A stretch of 10,861 nucleotides of DNA, taken from Methanobacteriota archaeon (GTDB lineage: Archaea > Thermoplasmatota > Poseidoniia > Poseidoniales > Poseidoniaceae). Every line of letters begins with the position of its first letter. Within the stretch, counting starts at the first letter, position 1. Shown here in pieces: positions 7,142-10,861 of this stretch. Below the pieces are notes generated by a model. The model searched no databases. It was not told the DNA's origin and was given only the letters and a program-made list of their open reading frames with translations. The position numbers and the translations under genes were made by a program. Location: contig JAAZUV010000038.1 in the NCBI GenBank assembly GCA_018623995.1, forward strand, positions 1 through 10,861, given 5' to 3'.

Positions 7142-7918
7142 TTACCTTATGAGGTGATGTTCAACACCAAGACGTTGCATCGACTCTTTCATCCATGCCA
7201 ATTTGCGCTTTTTTCGTTCAGGATTGGTTGTACCTGACCACTGCCCGACGACATCGGTCCGAAAGCCAACGCATTCAACATCCTCGAGCGAACGCCCCAA
7301 AGCGTGAATGAAACAAAGCGCACGATCACCATCAGTGAATCCACCAGGATTGTGCATGCCTTCCAGTTCGACATTTGCTTGATGCGTTAATGTCAGATGA
7401 GGAGGGCGGTCGAATTGAGCCCATGCTTCAACGAGACGCGACCAACCATCGTGATTGTCTCCATGTGCGTGGAGAACGATGTGAACGCCATTTTGTGCAG
7501 CATGCTCGAGGTGTTCAGCACCGTCACCATCGCTTACAACACACAGAACCTTAGTCAAATCATCGACCGCTCCAACAGCGCCATCGGCTGCAACAAACAA
7601 TGCACCTGGATAATCACTGACTGAAATCGATTCACTTCCTGCCCCGACAACAACCAATCGTTCTGCGGAACAAATCGATTGCTTGAGCCTTAACAATGCC
7701 GAATGGCGTGTTGTCGAATCCCATTCTGAACACCCAAACGGAGCATCCTTCAGGAATTGCTGAGACATTTCGCTAGCGGACAATACGTCAGCTTCTTCAG
7801 ACCATCCAAACGCATCGCGAACCTCATCCTGCAACGAGAGAAGACCATCAACAGCAGGATTGAGCACAGCCCTCCCAACCCAACAGCCTTGAAGAAAGAT
7901 ATGCATTGTCAGGTTCAT
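7142..7918 (-). CDS. mptE: 6-hydroxymethyl-7,8-dihydropterin pyrophosphokinase, MptE-like (DUF115)
   Basis: Archaeal MptE transfers diphosphate from ATP to 6-hydroxymethyl-7,8-dihydropterin, feeding tetrahydromethanopterin or folate-type C1 carriers. It is unrelated to bacterial FolK. The 258 residues show the family motifs in order: VVVGAGSES (89-97, phosphate-binding-like glycine loop), AADGAVGAV (110-118), VVSDGDG (127-133), LHAHGDNHDGW (149-159), and NPGGFTDGDRA (190-200), followed by a lysine-rich KKRKLAWMK segment near 236-244. The usual acidic motif (often DLDG) reads SDGDG here. The N-terminal 80 residues are less conserved. There is no Shine-Dalgarno before ATG 7918, and an alternative ATG lies at 7906. 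It may be leaderless or use a promoter inside the divergent priL 5' end. It is followed 9 bases later by the membrane protein gene. Family assignment is confident; the exact pterin product in this organism is inferred. Confidence 0.87.
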   Translation of the reverse strand: MNLTMHIFLQGCWVGRAVLNPAVDGLLSLQDEVRDAFGWSEEADVLSASEMSQQFLKDAPFGCSEWDSTTRHSALLRLKQSICSAERLVVVGAGSESISVSDYPGALFVAADGAVGAVDDLTKVLCVVSDGDGAEHLEHAAQNGVHIVLHAHGDNHDGWSRLVEAWAQFDRPPHLTLTHQANVELEGMHNPGGFTDGDRALCFIHALGRSLEDVECVGFRTDVVGQWSGTTNPERKKRKLAWMKESMQRLGVEHHLIR

Positions 7919-7921
7919 ATG
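7916..7921. promoter_or_regulatory. Crowded divergent start region of mptE and priL
   Basis: CATATG is a palindrome containing the mptE start codon on the minus strand and an ATG on the plus strand. The plus-strand ATG (7919) opens a 20-codon frame to a TGA at 7979-7981, out of frame with priL and overlapping its 5' end. Only 19 bases separate the mptE and priL start codons, so each promoter must lie inside the other gene, or transcripts are leaderless. Confidence 0.35.
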
Positions 7922-7937
7922 GTATCGGGTTTTTTCA

Positions 7938-9161
7938 TTGGATGTGCCGAGACCAACCAGTCAACCATCCATCACCGATGAGATTACGCTAGCGCGTTAT
8001 CCATTCTTGCCTCAGGCAAGCGGTTGGATTCAACATATGGCTGCAAAGCACAACATCACCTTGGATGATTTGCTCGATGGTTCGCTGATGGAACCTGCAC
8101 GAAAACGAGCCCGTATTCGGTTGGTCGACAGCGTCCAATCGAAGGACGGCGTTGAATTGAGTGGCGGTGACATCCATACCGAAGAAGGGCGTTTGATCGA
8201 AGCGTTCTCGTTCTACTATGCTCGGCTCGTCATCTGTGCATCTGAGGACGAACGATTGTTGGCCCGATGGGCGCAAGCCGAAGCGGCACGTGCCGAACAC
8301 CTACTGATTCGAGACAGTCAGAATCTTGCCAACATTGCTCACACCTACATTTCTGTTCTTGAACAGTCACAGCAAGGCCAATCCAATCAACGCGGCATGG
8401 TCGCAACCGACATCCAATCCCTTCGACAGTCACAAGATGGGCTGGAATGGAAACTTGGTCTTGCCGACTTCATCGAAGTCTGTCCACGGATCACTGGAAA
8501 CCGTTGGCGATTGCCGAACTGCGATGTCGATGCAGGGATGGTTCGTTTGCACAACGAACAGAAGTATTCCTCGACGGCGAAACTTGCTCGATTGTTGCGT
8601 GAACACATCAAGTCCGATGTTGAACGTGAAGGTCTCGAAAAGATGGCTGAGGTGACAACTGACCTCGCTGTTCGTCTCGCCGAACCTGTTGGCATGGTCC
8701 GTAACCTCCTCGCTCAGAAAACAAGCGATGCAATTGCATTGGTCGGTGCCGAAGAAGACGACTGGCCTCCCTGCATGCGCAAAGCGGTTGCAGACCTCGC
8801 TGCAGGCGTGAACGTCAATCACTTCGGAAGATTGTTCCTTGCTTCAATGGCAGGAACCTTGGCGCTTCCTCAGGAAGCGTGTGTTGATTTCTTCCGAGGC
8901 GCACCCGACTTTGATGAAGGTACAACAACGTACCAAGTTGGGCATGTGTATCAACACGGCTACACGCCTTCGGGCTGTGGCAAGCTCAAGGTCAATCACA
9001 ACTGTCCTGTTCTTCCTGGCGATGATCGTCTCTGCGACCAGCCTTGGCTCGATCACCCCCTGAAATACATCCGAGCAACGCAGCGAAGAAAGCACCGTCA
9101 GCAACAAGCTGAAGCACCCAAAGAGACACCGGAAGAACCCACTCCTGAAGCAAGAGTTTGA
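7938..9161 (+). CDS. priL: DNA primase large subunit PriL
   Basis: Non-catalytic iron-sulfur subunit of archaeal/eukaryotic-type primase. With PriS it makes the RNA primers that PolD extends. The N-terminal helical domain begins ARYPFLPQASGWIQHMA, typical of PriL. The C-terminal Fe-S domain carries the four expected cysteines: C279 (DDWPPCM), C347 (PSGC), C356 (HNC) and C366 (RLC). The intervening FFRGAPDFDEGTTTYQV and YTPSGCGKL segments and the final PLKYI are family landmarks. Residues 381-407 form a charged Gln/Glu/Pro tail that is probably disordered. The start is uncertain: the family-conserved region begins near residue 18, no in-frame ATG precedes it, and TTG 7938 or GTG 7944 are the candidates. 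The first in-frame ATG (8037) would cut off the conserved YPFL motif. A DUF373 gene follows after 35 bases. Confidence 0.92.
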   Translation: MDVPRPTSQPSITDEITLARYPFLPQASGWIQHMAAKHNITLDDLLDGSLMEPARKRARIRLVDSVQSKDGVELSGGDIHTEEGRLIEAFSFYYARLVICASEDERLLARWAQAEAARAEHLLIRDSQNLANIAHTYISVLEQSQQGQSNQRGMVATDIQSLRQSQDGLEWKLGLADFIEVCPRITGNRWRLPNCDVDAGMVRLHNEQKYSSTAKLARLLREHIKSDVEREGLEKMAEVTTDLAVRLAEPVGMVRNLLAQKTSDAIALVGAEEDDWPPCMRKAVADLAAGVNVNHFGRLFLASMAGTLALPQEACVDFFRGAPDFDEGTTTYQVGHVYQHGYTPSGCGKLKVNHNCPVLPGDDRLCDQPWLDHPLKYIRATQRRKHRQQQAEAPKETPEEPTPEARV

Positions 9162-9186
9162 AGTGGAGGAGTGTCTACCACCACAC

Positions 9187-9192
9187 AAGGAG
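9187..9192 (+). promoter_or_regulatory. Shine-Dalgarno site of the DUF373 gene
   Basis: AAGGAG, four bases before the ATG at 9197. It decides the start against an in-frame codon at 9158 that would overlap the priL stop and add 13 unconserved residues. Confidence 0.75.
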
Positions 9193-9196
9193 CACC

Positions 9197-10315
9197 ATGG
9201 CACGAATCCTCGTATTGACTGTCGACCGAGACAATGACCTCGGAATCAAGACGTCAATTCGCGGCCCTGTTGTTGGACGACGTCAAGTCCTTACAGCTGC
9301 TCTCAAACTCGGAATTGCCGATCCTGAAGAAAGCGATACCAATGCGATTCTTGGCGCTCTTTCCCAACACGATCAACTTCTTGAGAACGGTGCGGATGAA
9401 GACGAGGTCGAGGTTGCCATTCTTACAGGCGATGAGAAAGTTGGCGTTCGCTCCGATCGAGCCATCGCTGCTCAGCTCGAGGAAGTCGTTTCTGCCTATC
9501 AACCGGATGAAGCGCTGCTCATTACCGATGGGGCAGAAGACGAGTCCGTTCTGCCGATTATCCAATCGCAAGTCCGTATTGGTCACGTCGAGAAAATCAT
9601 TGTCAAGCAATCCAAAGGTATCGAAGGAACCTACTACTACATCGTCAAAGCACTGGAAGATGAAAAGTGGCGAGCGCGATTCATGGTTCCTCTCGGCCTT
9701 GTTCTCGCCATCCTTGGACTCGGCATCATGCTACCCAATGAAATCGGTGGCATCGTCATTGGTAGCCTTCCGCTCCTGCTTGGATTGTTCATCTTTGCGA
9801 AGGGAGCAGGTATTGAGACAACGGTCAACCGTGTGATTCAGGAGATGCGAGAGAACGCAGATGCTGCGATGTTTTCCTCGCTGTTATGGACGGCTACAGT
9901 CTTCAGTGCCATCTTTGCTGGCGCAGAAGGATGGCAAACGTTCGACGATCTTGTCGATACGGAATCGAAGTCCATCCTATGGATGCAAGTCGCAAACTCA
10001 TCCCTTGCTTGGATTGTTATTGCTTTCTTGACCTCAACCGCTGGATTCATGCTCCTGCGCCTCAAGCGCGGAAGTTTCTCGGGATCGTTGATTGTCTTGA
10101 GCATCTTCGGTATGGTCGTTTACTCCTTTGTCAACACCTCGTTGCAGATTGCTATCGACATCCTGCAAGGCAATGCATACGAATTCAACGTTCAGAACAT
10201 CATCAACACTCTGTCGGTCCCATTCGGCTGGATTGCAGTCCTTTGGGTTACGATGACCATCCTGAAAGGATTGCGACAAAAGCAGGCTCAATCCGATCGG
10301 TACTGGGGCATCTAA
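9197..10315 (+). CDS. DUF373 family membrane protein
   Basis: A 372-residue archaeal protein of unknown function. The soluble N-terminal half (1-155) starts MARILVLTVDRDNDLG, the family's hallmark opening. It includes VAILTGDEKVG (73-83), an ALLITDGAEDESVLPII segment (106-122) and VEKIIVKQSKGIEGTYYYI (131-149), consistent with an alpha/beta fold carrying acidic clusters. The C-terminal half has six hydrophobic segments (about 162-179, 184-201, 223-242, 267-287, 297-317 and 338-357) separated by short loops, so the soluble domain is probably cytoplasmic and tethered to the membrane. The first two helices are Gly/Leu/Ile-rich. The gene follows priL by 35 bases on the same strand and has a strong Shine-Dalgarno, so it probably shares the priL transcript. 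No enzymatic activity is established for the family to my knowledge. Confidence 0.88.
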   Translation: MARILVLTVDRDNDLGIKTSIRGPVVGRRQVLTAALKLGIADPEESDTNAILGALSQHDQLLENGADEDEVEVAILTGDEKVGVRSDRAIAAQLEEVVSAYQPDEALLITDGAEDESVLPIIQSQVRIGHVEKIIVKQSKGIEGTYYYIVKALEDEKWRARFMVPLGLVLAILGLGIMLPNEIGGIVIGSLPLLLGLFIFAKGAGIETTVNRVIQEMRENADAAMFSSLLWTATVFSAIFAGAEGWQTFDDLVDTESKSILWMQVANSSLAWIVIAFLTSTAGFMLLRLKRGSFSGSLIVLSIFGMVVYSFVNTSLQIAIDILQGNAYEFNVQNIINTLSVPFGWIAVLWVTMTILKGLRQKQAQSDRYWGI

Positions 10316-10346
10316 TTCGAGAAGATGGAACACACCTATCCTCAAA

Positions 10347-10359
10347 CCTCAAATTGAGG
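10347..10359. repeat. Short palindrome before the zinc-ribbon gene
   Basis: CCTCAAATTGAGG is symmetric around one central base (6-bp arms). It lies 18 bases before the ATG at 10377 and overlaps the GAGGGAG purine run, the only Shine-Dalgarno-like sequence. The central base leaves no room for an RNA loop, so a protein-binding DNA site is more plausible than a hairpin. Confidence 0.3.
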
Positions 10360-10376
10360 GAGCATAACGCCAGCCC

Positions 10377-10772
10377 ATGAGTTCCATCTCTGCTCAAGAT
10401 TTGCAGCGTTTGGCCGGACTTCAAGGGTACGACTTAACCCTCGAAATTGATGCTATGTCGCGGAAATACGGGATGAGTCCAGATGAGATTGTTGCCGTCC
10501 TTCGAACTGCAACTCAATCGCAACAACCAACGCAGCAACCGTTCGAACCTGTTGCCAGCAAAGCCGTTCCTGAACTGCCAAATCGACCCCGTGAAATCTC
10601 AATGCAAGGTTTGCATTTTGATTACGATCCAACCGCTGGAGCGAAAGACAAACGTGCTCAAGTCGACCAAGCCATCGTCTGTCCTGGGTGTGGTGTAGCA
10701 CTCGGAATACCGAGCCGAAGGCCAATCAAAATCAAATGCCCACAATGCTTGCATGTAGCCACTTACAACTGA
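10377..10772 (+). CDS. Small zinc-ribbon protein of unknown function
   Basis: 131 residues in three parts. Residues 1-45 look helical and resemble a small helix-turn-helix-like or UBA-like module (LQRLAGLQGYDL, YGMSPDEIVAVLRTA). Residues 46-75 are a Gln/Pro-rich linker (SQQPTQQPFEP). The C-terminus is a zinc ribbon with C102-x2-C105 and C121-x2-C124 (CPGCG and CPQC) separated by 15 residues containing a basic SRRPIKIK strand. Similar ribbons occur in archaeal transcription, RNA-binding and membrane-associated proteins, so the ribbon alone does not give a function. The start at 10377 is forced by an in-frame TAA at 10365. The GAGGGAG run is 14 bases upstream, farther than usual. It follows the DUF373 gene by 61 bases on the same strand. 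I recognise no specific family. Confidence 0.75.
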   Translation: MSSISAQDLQRLAGLQGYDLTLEIDAMSRKYGMSPDEIVAVLRTATQSQQPTQQPFEPVASKAVPELPNRPREISMQGLHFDYDPTAGAKDKRAQVDQAIVCPGCGVALGIPSRRPIKIKCPQCLHVATYN

Positions 10773-10784
10773 TGGTGTAAAGAT

Positions 10785-10861
10785 ATGAATCTCGCCTCCG
10801 TTCCAAGAATGTGGCCGTTTGAACCGTCCAATTCGCCACTTCCACTTCCTCCTCAACCCCT
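10785..10861 (+). CDS. Possible start of a further gene, cut by the window edge
   Basis: An ATG 12 bases after the zinc-ribbon stop opens a frame that stays open to the end. It begins MNLASVPRMWPFEP and becomes Pro/Leu/Ser-rich. GGTG seven bases upstream is a weak Shine-Dalgarno. Same strand and close spacing suggest an operon continuation, but 25 residues are too few to assign a family, and an alternative start at 10809 (second Met) exists. Confidence 0.4.
   Translation, partial: MNLASVPRMWPFEPSNSPLPLPPQP

Noticed and set aside
1..10861. CRISPR arrays, tRNA or rRNA genes, insertion sequences, phage or toxin-antitoxin modules
   Set aside because: Reading through both strands gave no regularly spaced direct repeats, cloverleaf-like segments, transposase motifs or terminal inverted repeats; coding density is near complete with housekeeping genes.

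Overview
This window looks archaeal. It encodes the large subunit of the archaea-specific DNA polymerase D, an archaeal primase large subunit with its four iron-sulfur cysteines, an archaeal-type ribosomal protein S13, an MptE-like pterin pyrophosphokinase and a DUF373 membrane protein. Non-ATG starts, short leaders and Shine-Dalgarno motifs at some genes fit. Base composition is moderate (about half GC by eye). No methanogenesis gene is present, so a Marine Group II / Poseidoniales-like or related Thermoplasmatota lineage is my best guess. That placement is inference, not shown by the sequence.

Left part (1-2307, minus strand): three genes read right to left, pyrE (orotate phosphoribosyltransferase), then a THUMP-like class I methyltransferase whose GTG start directly abuts the pyrE stop, then rps13 (S13), which runs off the left edge. 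S13 has its own Shine-Dalgarno and a possible TATA element, so it may be expressed separately. The 112-bp gap to the divergent polymerase gene holds inverted repeats. One of them, a perfect 9-bp-arm repeat, contains the pyrE start codon.

Middle (2420-7918): polC (DP2 of PolD, 1358 residues, plus strand) fills 4 kb and meets a minus-strand membrane protein gene tail to tail at a shared TGATCA. That gene is the second member of a tight two-gene minus-strand unit with the MptE-like gene.

Right part (7938-10861, plus strand): priL (primase large subunit, probably with a non-ATG start) lies only 19 bp from the divergent mptE start. It is followed 35 bp later by a DUF373 six-helix membrane protein, then a small zinc-ribbon protein, then the start of a possible further gene at the right edge.

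Two core replication proteins (DP2 and PriL) therefore lie within 2 kb of each other, mixed with nucleotide/cofactor metabolism (PyrE, MptE) and translation or RNA modification (S13, the methyltransferase). I found no CRISPR array, tRNA, rRNA, transposon or phage element, and no clear candidate for a wholly new defence or mobile system. The more interesting signals are the pyrE start-codon hairpin, lineage-type insertions in DP2, the crowded mptE/priL divergent start, and the unknown small proteins. No gene-free stretch exceeds 300 bases.
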